This document shows, piece after piece, positions 7,565 to 14,387 of a stretch of 17,875 nucleotides of DNA. Position numbers and translations under genes: made by a program. Each line of letters begins with the position of its first letter. Positions within the stretch are counted from its first letter, which is position 1. The notes beneath the pieces were generated by a model, which ran no database searches, was not told where the DNA came from, and saw only the letters and a list, made by a program, of their open reading frames with translations. Source of the stretch: MESE01 sp036675035 (lineage in GTDB: Bacteria; Pseudomonadota; Gammaproteobacteria; Burkholderiales; Burkholderiaceae_D). The stretch covers positions 1 to 17,875 of the forward strand of contig JAKFFO010000160.1 of the NCBI GenBank assembly GCA_036675035.1. Direction: 5' to 3'.

Positions 7565-8074
7565 ATGGATATAAAGAAACAGAATGACCAGAGCATGGAA
7601 AAAGTTGCGCAGCTGGTCGAAGAAATCAAATTTGCGATGCTCACCACCCATGACCGGGACGGCGTCTTGCGCAGCCGGCCGATGAGTACCTTGCAAATGG
7701 ACAGCGACGGATGCCTGTGGTTTTTTACCGGCGCGCATTCTTTCAAGGTCGGGGACGTACGCGAGGACGCGCACGTCAATCTCGCCTACGCGCGCTCGGA
7801 CAAGCAGGATTATCTGTCGGTCGCAGGCACGGCGGAGGTAATACGCGACCGGCAAAAAATGCAGCAGCTATGGACGCCGTGGCTCAAGCCATGGTTTCCC
7901 GACGGCCTCGATGATCCGGAACTGGTGTTGCTGAAGGTAACCGTGGTCGAAGCGGATTATTGGGATGCGCCGGGCAGCGCGGTGAAACGGCTGTATGGTT
8001 TGGCCAAGGGTATGCTGACTGGCAATACCGATGCGCTGGGCGAGCATGGCCGGGTGCAGAACCGGACGCATTGA
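7565..8074 (+). CDS. Pyridoxamine 5'-phosphate oxidase-like (general stress) flavin protein
   Basis: The gene encodes 169 residues. The start is ATG 7565, chosen because GGAG (7555-7558) lies 6 nt upstream; a longer frame from 7451 has no such site. The protein has the split-barrel FMN-binding fold of the PNPOx-like family, in the branch called general stress protein 26: EEIKFAMLTTHD (first strand), RSRPMSTLQ, LWFFTG, VNLAYARSDKQDYLSVAGTAEV, and the branch-typical tail LWTPWLKPWFPDG, ELVLLKVTVVEADYWD. Members bind FMN or FAD in the cytoplasm; the true substrate is usually unknown and B6 synthesis should not be assumed. It lies 136 bp upstream of a flavodoxin-fold reductase in the same direction, and the two may be co-transcribed. 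Confidence 0.88.
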   Translation: MDIKKQNDQSMEKVAQLVEEIKFAMLTTHDRDGVLRSRPMSTLQMDSDGCLWFFTGAHSFKVGDVREDAHVNLAYARSDKQDYLSVAGTAEVIRDRQKMQQLWTPWLKPWFPDGLDDPELVLLKVTVVEADYWDAPGSAVKRLYGLAKGMLTGNTDALGEHGRVQNRTH

Positions 8075-8210
8075 TGTCGCATTGATGCTGCGTCGAAATC
8101 CGCGCCCATCAGCAGTGCGATTGGCCCTGCGGTAGCAACGGATACCGACAGACCCAGGTCCTTCATTCGATCTGCGATGGACCACAAATATTTTTCCGAG
8201 GGGTGAAGCG

Positions 8211-9281
8211 ATGACCAAGCCGCGCAGGGGGCAATTCGGCGAGATGCTCAGCCGCGAAGCGTTTCACCAGCGATTCCGCGAATCATTCGGACACCCTTCG
8301 TTTGATGCTATCCAGAACGCGCTTGCAACCGTGGAAGAAGTCGCATGGGACAATTACATTCACGAGCATAAGCTTGCACGCACCGAAAAAGCCGGCGACG
8401 GATTTGCCGACCCGGATTACGAGCTGTCGGTGGAGTGGAAGCAAACCCGCGACCGTCTGCTGGCGGCGGAAGCCGTGCAGAAAAATCCGGCGACCCGGTC
8501 GCGTATCTTGCTGATCTGCGGAGCCGACCGCAACGATGGCACCTGCCCCGGCGAAATATCCAAGACATTCAGGCTGACGCAGATCGCACATGAAGTTCTC
8601 GCCGTTGACGGCATCGATGTCGATGTCCTGGATCTGAGCCGGCTGATTTCAGACTACGACTGGCATATACATCCGTGCAAGGGTTGCGTGTCCACCGCAA
8701 TGCCGCTGTGCCACTGGCCGTGCAGCTGCTATCCGAACCATGCGCTGCGCCAGACCAATGACTGGATGGGTGAAATCTACGAGAAATGGGTCGCCGCGCA
8801 CGGCATCATCATCCTGACCCCGGTGTACTGGTATCAAGCGCCGAGCGCGCTCAAGCTGATGATCGACCGGCTGGTATGCGCGGATGGCGGCAACCCCGAT
8901 CCGACCACGACATCGGGCAAGAATGCCGAGAAGGCAAAGGAAGTCGAGCTGCAGGGCTGGTCGTATCCGAAGCATCTCGCCGGCCGCGCTTACGGCCTGG
9001 TGGTGCATGGCGACGTCGCCGGTATTGAAGGCACGCGCCGCGCATTATCCGACTGGCTGGACTGGATGGGCCTGGTCGATTCGGGCACGCAATCGCGAAT
9101 CGACCGTTACATCGGCTACTACGAATCGTATGCACAAAGCCATGACGTGCTGGATCGCGATCTGTCGATCCAGCAAGAGGTGCGCAATGCCGCCCGTGCG
9201 GTCGCAAACGCGGTCGGTGAATTGCGCCAAGGAAGACTGTCACGTCCCGATGCGGACCTGACACCGCCGCGCCCTAAATAA
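8211..9281 (+). CDS. Flavodoxin-fold NAD(P)H-dependent FMN reductase family protein with N-terminal extension
   Basis: The gene encodes 356 residues. The start ATG 8211 is supported by GAGGGG about 8 nt upstream. Residues 1 to about 95 form a charged, probably helical extension not present in simple NADPH-FMN reductases. The flavodoxin-like domain starts at about 97 (SRILLICGADRNDGTCPGEI, the phosphate-binding loop). A Cys-rich segment, CKGCVSTAMPLCHWPCSCY (Cys156, 159, 167, 171, 173), follows strand 2; the CxGC pair is usual in iron-sulfur-flavoprotein-like relatives, and the extra Cys are notable. The flavin-site segment TPVYWYQAPSALKLMIDR (203-220) is well kept. It probably reduces FMN or a quinone-like substrate. 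The Cys cluster could hold a metal or be redox-active, which is inference. Confidence 0.85.
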   Translation: MTKPRRGQFGEMLSREAFHQRFRESFGHPSFDAIQNALATVEEVAWDNYIHEHKLARTEKAGDGFADPDYELSVEWKQTRDRLLAAEAVQKNPATRSRILLICGADRNDGTCPGEISKTFRLTQIAHEVLAVDGIDVDVLDLSRLISDYDWHIHPCKGCVSTAMPLCHWPCSCYPNHALRQTNDWMGEIYEKWVAAHGIIILTPVYWYQAPSALKLMIDRLVCADGGNPDPTTTSGKNAEKAKEVELQGWSYPKHLAGRAYGLVVHGDVAGIEGTRRALSDWLDWMGLVDSGTQSRIDRYIGYYESYAQSHDVLDRDLSIQQEVRNAARAVANAVGELRQGRLSRPDADLTPPRPK

Positions 9282-9333
9282 AATGCGCCGGCCGGTTGCT
9301 TCACGATTTGCCGGTACGCCGTTGTGGATATTT

Positions 9334-9831
9334 TTAGTTGCCGGATGAACCGTACATATCGACCAGCCGCTGTCGTACGCGCTGCTGCACCGCCGGATCG
9401 CTCAGACCCGATTGCGGGCTGGTCTGAATCAGATGCTGCGCATATTTGACCGGCCAGCCGAATGCGTCATCATCGAGCGCAAACCAGTCGGACGGCTTGC
9501 GCCGCTGGACATCGCCGACGATCTGCATGCCGCGCGACATGGTGTCGAACTCGACCTTGATGATTTTCGGATGCAAAAAAGTCGAACCGATCACGCGATC
9601 CTGCAGCGATGGAGAAAGCTCATGCTTGGCTTCGTTGAACCCCAGTTCGCGCACCCACGTAGTCGACAGGACGATTTTCAGATCCGGATAAGGTGCAAGC
9701 AGTTCATCGAGAACCGGCATCCATTCAAAGAAGGTGCGACCGGGCGTCCTGATCGTCATCCCTCGCGTGCGGTTGCGCAGTACATTGCCGTCGTGCAGTA
9801 CGGCGTCATAGTCGAGATAACAAATTTTCAT
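9334..9831 (-). CDS. Small HAD-like hydrolase-fold protein
   Basis: The 165-residue protein starts MKICYLDYDAVLHDG. The start ATG 9831 is chosen over ATG 9834 because GGAG then lies 7 nt upstream; the frame extends to 9927 but passes through a hairpin repeat. The first HAD motif is LDYDAVLH (usually LDFDGVLH), with both Asp kept. Motif II is probably VLSTTWVR, and the acidic motif FALDDDAFGW gives the metal-binding Asp. This matches the group of small HAD proteins found alone or joined to RNA-repair enzymes. The substrate is unknown. It follows a small membrane-protein gene in the same direction, separated by a hairpin, and converges on the reductase gene at 9281. Confidence 0.75.
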   Translation of the reverse strand: MKICYLDYDAVLHDGNVLRNRTRGMTIRTPGRTFFEWMPVLDELLAPYPDLKIVLSTTWVRELGFNEAKHELSPSLQDRVIGSTFLHPKIIKVEFDTMSRGMQIVGDVQRRKPSDWFALDDDAFGWPVKYAQHLIQTSPQSGLSDPAVQQRVRQRLVDMYGSSGN

Positions 9832-9876
9832 CATATTGCTCCGATACGATGAAGCCTCTATTTCATCGTGCTCATT

Positions 9877-9914
9877 TCTCACCCTCTCCCTCTGGTAGAG
9901 GGTCGGCGGTGAGA
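9877..9914. repeat. REP-like compound hairpin
   Basis: The outer arms TCTCACC (9877-9883) and GGTGAGA (9908-9914) enclose a perfect inner hairpin, CCCTCT-GGT-AGAGGG (9888-9902). There is no T tract, so this looks more like a dispersed palindromic repeat than a terminator, although it lies between two minus-strand genes and could end or attenuate transcription. Confidence 0.5.
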
Positions 9915-9973
9915 GATGCGGCTCCAACTTATTCGTGCCGCATTAAAGATTTCGGGCAACGCGCAATCGACGT

Positions 9974-10279
9974 TCATGCCAGTTGTTGCAACTGCAAGCG
10001 CCGCTGCCGGTCGGCTTCGACATCGGCAGGCGTAATCGCGCCGACTCTGACCAGCACGTTGTTCATGTATTCGTTGCGCTGCTCCGGTGTGTGCTGGAGC
10101 GACATCACGTAGCCATCGGTCATGCCTTTGAGGTGCTGCACTTGCGAAGTGCTCTTGGCGCCATGCTCCAGCCCCAGATGATAGCCATGCAAGCGGCCGA
10201 ATTGATAGGCGATCCAGTAAATGGCCGCGCCGCCGATAGCGACTGCCAAAAGAATGGCGAAGACAAGTTCGTTGCTCAT
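9974..10279 (-). CDS. Small single-helix membrane protein of unknown function
   Basis: The gene encodes 101 residues. The start ATG 10279 is chosen because the hydrophobic N-terminus then begins at once (MSNELVFAILLAVAIGGAAI) and GGAAA lies about 8 nt upstream; the longer frame to 10411 has no better support. Residues 4-28 form one membrane helix, followed by YQFGRLHGYHLGLEHG and a soluble part with GMTDGYVMSLQHTPEQRNEY and an ITPADVEADRQRR tail that is probably helical. The protein is likely anchored in the inner membrane with its C-terminus in the cytoplasm (Arg and His follow the helix). No family is recognised. The HAD-like gene lies downstream in the same direction. Confidence 0.65.
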   Translation of the reverse strand: MSNELVFAILLAVAIGGAAIYWIAYQFGRLHGYHLGLEHGAKSTSQVQHLKGMTDGYVMSLQHTPEQRNEYMNNVLVRVGAITPADVEADRQRRLQLQQLA

Positions 10280-10570
10280 GAAAATTTCCGTCGGCAAAAA
10301 CGCGAATGGTACACCGTGCCGGCGCCTCGCGTCATCGATTTTTCCGACGATTTTGCGAGCTGTGATGAGTCCGATAATAGTTGTAATGAGTTCGGCAACA
10401 TCGAGCATCAAAGTCGTTGATTTCTTCGATGAAGTTACCCGTTTGTCACGACAAATTGCTTGCCGGGGCCGTGTGGAAAACGTTGGTTGATCGTTCTTTA
10501 TTTCAGCACCGATTACAGATTGAATCGATCTGATTGAGCTGATTGCCGAGTTGATTGCTGAGCAGATTGT
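10280..10570. repeat. Gap with degenerate GATTG repeats next to the merR-like gene
   Basis: The 291-bp gap has no convincing gene. Its right part (about 10513-10570) repeats GATTG at nearly regular 10-14-nt steps (GATTGAATC, GATTGAGCT, GATTGCCGA, GATTGCTGA, GATTGTC). The array stops exactly at the MerR stop codon (10571-10573), and on the minus strand it stays open in the MerR frame for some 18 codons after that stop, rich in Ser, Ile and Ala. It could be a decayed C-terminal extension or a simple repeat. Confidence 0.4.
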
Positions 10571-10942
10571 CTACACGTTCTTGCCCAGCCGCGCGGCGCT
10601 TTCTTCCAGCCGCCGCTGCTCGCGCGTCAATATCTTGCTCACTTTCCGCAAATCCGCAATTTGCGCTTCGACCTTGGCGCGTTTCTCAGCCATCAGGCGC
10701 GCGCCGTGCGCGCAGTTGATGCTGCCGGCGCGCATCGCATCCAGCACTTCGCGTATCTCGTGCAGCGAAAAGCCGAGCGACTGCAGCTGCCGCAGCAGCG
10801 TGGTGTCCCGGACCGCCGACTCGGGATAGTCGCGGTAATTGTTCTGGCCGCGGCGCACACCGGCCAGCAATCCTTCGCGTTCGTAATAGCGCAGCGAATG
10901 ACGTCCGATCCCGGTCCGGTTTTCCAGTTCTGCAATACGCAT
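10571..10942 (-). CDS. MerR-family transcriptional regulator
   Basis: This 123-residue protein starts with the MerR winged helix-turn-helix (MRIAELENRTGIGRHSLRYY, then EREGLL), wing residues RGQNNYRDYPES and the second HTH-like part ending GFSLHEIREVL. A long coiled-coil dimerisation helix covers about 78-115. There is one Cys, Cys77, at the place where metal-sensing members (MerR, ZntR, PbrR) have the first ligand, but no C-terminal Cys or His ligand group, so a full metal site of that type is lacking. It is transcribed away from the SDR gene. A palindrome sits in the spacer of the SDR promoter, so it most likely activates that operon by DNA untwisting and represses itself. AGAGG lies 7 nt before ATG. 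Confidence 0.9.
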   Translation of the reverse strand: MRIAELENRTGIGRHSLRYYEREGLLAGVRRGQNNYRDYPESAVRDTTLLRQLQSLGFSLHEIREVLDAMRAGSINCAHGARLMAEKRAKVEAQIADLRKVSKILTREQRRLEESAARLGKNV

Positions 10943-10953
10943 TGAAATACCTC

Positions 10954-10985
10954 TTGACTGTAGAGTGCCCTCTACACTTTAGCAT
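10954..10985 (+). promoter_or_regulatory. MerR-type promoter with palindromic operator in a 20-bp spacer
   Basis: The -35 box TTGACT (10954-10959) is separated by 20 bp from TAGCAT (10980-10985). The spacer contains a perfect palindrome, GTAGAG-TGCC-CTCTAC (10960-10975), starting right after the -35 box. An over-long spacer with a dyad inside is the hallmark of MerR-activated promoters. It drives the SDR gene at 11022 and lies 12-18 bp in front of the regulator gene on the other strand, so one dimer could control both. Confidence 0.8.
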
Positions 10986-11021
10986 GGCTTTTTATCCACT
11001 CCGGTAAAGGGCGAGGGCACA

Positions 11022-12104
11022 ATGACGATGACTTTGATGACAGGCGCGACCGGTTTTATCGGCCGCTACCTGGTGGCGGAACTGACATCCCGCGGAAAAC
11101 CGGTGCTGGCACTGATGCGCCGGCCCGATCGGCTGCAGGCGCTACGCACGCGGATCGGCAATCTGGGCGGCGATGGAAAGCTGCTGACCGGCGTGGCCGG
11201 CGATCTCGACCTGCCCGAACTCGGTCTGCCGGCCGGCTTGCCCGGCATCGGTGCAGTGGTTCATCTCGGCGCCAGCTTTGCCTGGGGTCTCGATCCGCAA
11301 GCAGCGCGCCGTACCAATGTCGATGGTGCGCTGGCAGTTGCGGCGCTGGCACGGCGCACCAATGCGCGGCTGGTGATGATCAGCGGATTCATGCTGGAGA
11401 ACTCGGCGCATTTGCATCGGCTCGGGATCGTGCCGGCCGATCCGGACCGCACCGACTGGAACCGCGTATATGCGCAAGCCGGCGCCTATGAGGCGAGCAA
11501 ACTGGAAGGCGCGTTGCGGGTACGGGCATTCGCCAGGCGGCACGACATGCAACTGGTCGAGGTGCAGCCCGCGACGGTGGCCGGCCATAGCGTTTCCGGT
11601 GAACTGGATCCCGCCCAGCCTCTGTTCCAACTGATCGAGAATCTCGCTCGCGGCCGGCTCGCGATGGTGCCCGGCACGCCGGCGCACTGGCTGCCGTTGA
11701 TCGGCGTCGATGGACTGGCGTCGCTGATTGCCGCTGCGGTCGTTGCGCCGCGTGCGCCGGAACGCCTGCTGGCGCTTGACGCCGCGACGCCGAACCTGGC
11801 CGGACTGCTGGCCGAGCTTGCCGGGCCTTTGGGCCGCAAACCGCCGACACGGCATATCCCGCTCGCGTTGTTGAGCGGCATGCTGAAAATTCCGGGCATG
11901 CAGAAGCTGATGAATACATCCGCGGAATCGCTGCACTTTTTGCAGGTCACGCGCTTCGATACCAGCGGCACCGACGCCTTCATGCGGGTGCAAGGATTGA
12001 AGCGCGCGCCGATAGGCGACAGCATCCGCGCCAGCGCAGCGTACTGGCGTCGAACGCATGGTGCCGGTTTGATCGGTTCGCCCGCCACCGCAATCGAAAC
12101 GTGA
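11022..12104 (+). CDS. NAD(P)-dependent epimerase/reductase of the extended SDR family
   Basis: This 360-residue Rossmann-fold oxidoreductase has the cofactor loop TGATGFIG (7-14), Asp61 in the GDL adenine-binding segment, the HLGA strand (about 81-84), the NVDGA helix start (99-103) and the catalytic set Ser121 (MISGFM), Tyr156 and Lys160 (YEASK). The C-terminal substrate domain (about 170-350) includes VPGTPAHWLPLIGVDGLA. This fits the atypical/extended SDR group that includes NAD-dependent epimerases and fatty-acyl-reductase-like domains; the substrate cannot be told. GAGGG lies 6 nt before ATG 11022. It is the first gene behind the MerR-type promoter and is followed by an SRPBCC gene 93 bp later, so the two are probably one operon. 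Confidence 0.85.
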   Translation: MTMTLMTGATGFIGRYLVAELTSRGKPVLALMRRPDRLQALRTRIGNLGGDGKLLTGVAGDLDLPELGLPAGLPGIGAVVHLGASFAWGLDPQAARRTNVDGALAVAALARRTNARLVMISGFMLENSAHLHRLGIVPADPDRTDWNRVYAQAGAYEASKLEGALRVRAFARRHDMQLVEVQPATVAGHSVSGELDPAQPLFQLIENLARGRLAMVPGTPAHWLPLIGVDGLASLIAAAVVAPRAPERLLALDAATPNLAGLLAELAGPLGRKPPTRHIPLALLSGMLKIPGMQKLMNTSAESLHFLQVTRFDTSGTDAFMRVQGLKRAPIGDSIRASAAYWRRTHGAGLIGSPATAIET

Positions 12105-12197
12105 TTGCAATGCAATCGTCATCCGGCCGGCGGGGACCGAAGCTTGCCGAGGCTCGATGCAACGCCCCGTCCGATTCGATCGAAGGAGAAAATACAA

Positions 12198-12677
12198 ATG
12201 CATTTGCTGACTGAAAAAGCGATCACCATCAGAAAACCCGCATCCGCCGTGTTCGCATATGTAATCAACATGGAGCAATTCGGCGAATGGTTTCCGGGTG
12301 TGCTCATGATTCAATCCTGCGATGGGCTTGACCATGGTTGCGAAGGAAAGAAATACCTGGAAACCGTATCGGTACCGTTTCGCGGAACGCGGAAAATCAG
12401 GCTGGTGGTGCGCGAGGTTCAGGCCAACCGTTTCTTCGCGACCGAAGGAAAATTTCCTCCACTGATGCCGCGAATGGAAATCTCGCTAAGCGAAGTGGAA
12501 CCCGGTTCGTGCAAGCTTTCCTGGCGCATGTTCAGCCGCAATAACAATCCGGTCGTCCGGCATACATTGTTGCCATTGGCGAAGCGCCTGCTCGGAAAAA
12601 GAGCCGAAACCGGCATCGCGTCGTTAAAGAAAATGCTGGAGGACGAGCCGATCGCGGCTATCAATGCAACAGAATGA
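12198..12677 (+). CDS. SRPBCC-superfamily (polyketide cyclase/START-like) protein
   Basis: The gene encodes 159 residues. The start ATG 12198 is chosen because GGAG (12185-12188) lies 9 nt upstream; the frame opens at 12105 without such a site. The helix-grip pattern is visible: a first strand (TEKAITIRKPASAVFAYVIN, about 5-24), MEQFGEWFPG with the typical Trp-Phe-Pro, the EGKKYLETVSVPFRGTRKI strands, LVVREVQANRFFATEG, and a long C-terminal helix (about 122-150). Members bind hydrophobic ligands in a deep cavity or act as cyclases, dehydratases or aromatases. Pairing with the SDR gene and the MerR-type promoter suggests a joint role on one hydrophobic substrate or in its detoxification, which is inference. 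Confidence 0.8.
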   Translation: MHLLTEKAITIRKPASAVFAYVINMEQFGEWFPGVLMIQSCDGLDHGCEGKKYLETVSVPFRGTRKIRLVVREVQANRFFATEGKFPPLMPRMEISLSEVEPGSCKLSWRMFSRNNNPVVRHTLLPLAKRLLGKRAETGIASLKKMLEDEPIAAINATE

Positions 12678-13040
12678 AACAACAACCCGGACGCGTAGTT
12701 CCAGTATGAAAAGCGAATCCCGACATCAGCTCGGGATCGAAAATTCCTGATATAAATTTGACGCCGCACATGCAGCGCACTGCAACTTGATCTGATGGTG
12801 CGCGATTCCGGCGCATTGGTTCCAGACCATCAATGCAGCCTGGAAATTCGCATTGCTCATACGCAGCATCGCCCGCTGCTACTGACATTTTGTTACAAGG
12901 CCGCTCGGAACCCCACCGCTTTCGTACTTGTCAATTCGCTACATCACGTGAACGTGACCGTTACGACAATTTGCATCACCTGCAAGAAGCCGCATGGCCT
13001 TCACGTCGGTGATGTCATCCGAGTATATAAGGAGATTCGA
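12678..13040. promoter_or_regulatory. 363-bp gap with the leader of the secreted-protein cluster
   Basis: A hairpin lies at the left (12717-12737). TATAAA (12751-12756) is a possible -10 box without a fitting -35. The palindrome CACGTG lies at about 12945-12950. The right end gives a strong ribosome site, AAGGAG, before ATG 13041. The frame upstream of 13041 is open back to 12795, but its translation does not look like a protein sequence and a signal peptide begins at 13041, so I treat it as leader. Confidence 0.4.
12717..12737. terminator. Candidate terminator hairpin after the SRPBCC gene
   Basis: ATCCCGA (12717-12723) and TCGGGAT (12731-12737) form a perfect 7-bp stem with a 7-nt loop, 40 bp after the SRPBCC stop. 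The + strand has no T tract after it (CGAAAATTCC), so if it terminates it is a weak or factor-assisted site. Confidence 0.45.
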
Positions 13041-13853
13041 ATGCGATTAAAAAATGTCCGACTTTCAATCCTTGCCGCTGCGCTGATCGCGGGAAGCCCC
13101 ATCATTGCCTATGCACAGTCGAGTACCACGCTCGGCACCGGCGGCAGCACCGCGGGTAGCGGCACCACCAGTTCAACATTGGGTACCGGCGGCAGCGCCT
13201 CTGGTTCCGCTGACGCAGGTTCCGGATCGTCTAGCACATTAGGTACCGGTGGCAGCACCGCCGGCAGCGGTTCAACCGGTTCGACATTGGGAACAGGCGG
13301 CAGTACTTCCGGCTCCAGCGATTCGGGCTCAGGATCATCCAGCACGCTGGGCACCGGTGGCAGCACCGCCGGTAGCGGTTCGACCGGCTCTACCTTGGGC
13401 ACCGGCGGCAGTACGTCGGGTTCGAGCGATTCCGGCTCCGGCTCATCCAGCACGCTGGGTACCGGTGGCAGCACGGCTGGCAGCGGTACAACCGGTTCGA
13501 CATTGGGAACAGGCGGCAGTACGTCAGGTTCAAGCGATTCCGGCTCGGGATCATCCAGCACGCTGGGCACCGGTGGCAGCACCGCCGGTAGCGGTTCGAC
13601 CGGTTCTACCTTGGGTACCGGCGGCAGCGCATCGGGGTCAGCCGACACCGGATCGTCGAGCACGCTGGGTACCGGCGGCAGTACTGCCGGCACCGGCACG
13701 AGCGGATCGAGCGCAGGTGCGGCTGGAAGCACCGCGAACTCTGACAGCACCGATGACAAGCAATCCAAAAAAGCAAAGAAGCAGCGCGATAAGGACACGC
13801 GGGGCAAGAGCGATGATTGCCCGCCGGGTCTGGAAAAGCAGGGCCGCTGCTAA
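13041..13853 (+). CDS. Secreted Ser/Gly/Thr-rich repeat protein
   Basis: The gene encodes 270 residues. AAGGAG lies 5-6 nt before ATG 13041. Residues 1 to about 25 are a signal peptide (MRLKNVR, hydrophobic core, IAYAQ), with likely cleavage after Ala-Tyr-Ala. About residues 27-225 are eleven copies of an LGTGGS motif, alternating between a 16-residue unit (STLGTGGSTAGSGSTG) and a 20-residue unit (STLGTGGSTSGSSDSGSGSS), so the period is 36 residues. The tail changes sharply: a Lys/Asp-rich stretch (DDKQSKKAKKQRDKDTRGK) and a final DDCPPGLEKQGRC with two Cys. No enzyme motif is seen. A disordered extracytoplasmic, possibly surface or matrix, protein is the simplest reading. Two more secreted Ser/Gly-rich genes follow. 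Confidence 0.82.
   Translation: MRLKNVRLSILAAALIAGSPIIAYAQSSTTLGTGGSTAGSGTTSSTLGTGGSASGSADAGSGSSSTLGTGGSTAGSGSTGSTLGTGGSTSGSSDSGSGSSSTLGTGGSTAGSGSTGSTLGTGGSTSGSSDSGSGSSSTLGTGGSTAGSGTTGSTLGTGGSTSGSSDSGSGSSSTLGTGGSTAGSGSTGSTLGTGGSASGSADTGSSSTLGTGGSTAGTGTSGSSAGAAGSTANSDSTDDKQSKKAKKQRDKDTRGKSDDCPPGLEKQGRC
13131..13700 (+). repeat. 108-bp tandem repeats inside the secreted protein gene
   Basis: Homologous codons for the repeated Ser-Thr-Leu-Gly recur at 13233, 13341, 13449 and 13557 with exact 108-bp spacing, then at 13659 (102 bp, two codons lost). The first unit begins near 13131 in the same phase. Each unit contains two LGTGGS sub-repeats. Units in the middle are nearly identical at DNA level while the first and last differ more, as expected from unequal crossing-over or slippage. 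Copy number could differ between strains without breaking the frame. Confidence 0.9.
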
Positions 13854-13865
13854 CCGAGGCCAATG

Positions 13866-13890
13866 GCCCTCCCGTCTTGCAAGGGAGGGC
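13866..13890. terminator. Strong hairpin between the first and second secreted-protein genes
   Basis: GCCCTCCC (13866-13873) and GGGAGGGC (13883-13890) form a perfect 8-bp GC-rich stem with a 9-nt loop, 13 bp after the repeat-protein stop and 20 bp before the next start. There is no T run. It may be a partial terminator that lowers downstream expression, or an mRNA-stabilising 3' structure. Confidence 0.5.
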
Positions 13891-13910
13891 TGATTCATAG
13901 GCGTAAGCTC

Positions 13911-14387
13911 ATGAAGCATTTGCACGCTTTCACTACTGCCCGCCTCCTTGCATGGAGCGGCGCGGTAGCGTTTGCAATCCTCGCCACGCCGAGTCTCGGA
14001 GCGGATACCTTACATCCATCGCCGGATCGGTGCACAACGGCGGCAACCGCAGCAAGCGCCGGCACTGCAGGCACAGAAGCTACCGGAAAAAGCCGTGGCG
14101 CCAGCACGAGCCGGAATTGCCGGGGTGTGGGTTGCAGTCCATCCAGCACGGTAACGACCGGTCCCGGCGGATTGTCCGGATCGACCACGCTGCCGGATGG
14201 CTCTTCGGTTTCCGTGCAATCCGGCGGCGGAACCTCCGCCTCATCGACCAGGTCCGCACGCCGTTCAACTAGCGCGAGTGCAAGTGCCGATGGCGGCAGC
14301 AGCGATTGCGCTGCTGCCGCCAGTACCGGCAACGACGGCGCCGGAAACAAACTGCAAAAACATCAAAAGGAAAATCAAGATGACTAA
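13911..14387 (+). CDS. Secreted low-complexity Ser/Ala/Gly/Thr-rich protein
   Basis: The gene encodes 158 residues. The start ATG 13911 is chosen because a signal peptide begins there (MKHLHAFTTARLLAWSGAVA, then FAILATPSLGA); the frame extends back to 13863 only through the hairpin. The ribosome site is weak (TAAG). The mature part is rich in Ser, Ala, Thr and Gly, has four Cys (including NCRGVGC in the middle), a more ordered patch (GGLSGSTTLPDGSSVSVQSG) and a Lys/Gln/Asp-rich end. It is not recognised as any family. The stop overlaps the next start by 8 nt, so the two are almost certainly co-transcribed and translationally coupled. Confidence 0.7.
   Translation: MKHLHAFTTARLLAWSGAVAFAILATPSLGADTLHPSPDRCTTAATAASAGTAGTEATGKSRGASTSRNCRGVGCSPSSTVTTGPGGLSGSTTLPDGSSVSVQSGGGTSASSTRSARRSTSASASADGGSSDCAAAASTGNDGAGNKLQKHQKENQDD

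Noticed and set aside
10280..10411. Longer start for the small membrane protein
   Set aside because: The added residues have no match to the rest; the hydrophobic N-terminus and GGAAA site favour ATG 10279.
11142..12335. 397-residue minus-strand frame across the SDR and SRPBCC genes
   Set aside because: It crosses two well-supported genes and their intergenic gap, has no recognisable domain and an Arg/Gln/His-rich composition typical of antisense frames in GC-rich DNA.
12795..13040. N-terminal extension of the secreted repeat protein
   Set aside because: Open in frame, but a signal peptide and AAGGAG site begin at 13041, and the extension has no protein-like features.
13109..13807. 232-residue minus-strand frame with LPPVP repeats opposite the secreted repeat protein
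   Set aside because: It is the mirror of the 108-bp repeats: a repeat with length divisible by three keeps every frame open. The + strand has a signal peptide and a strong ribosome site; the minus frame has neither.
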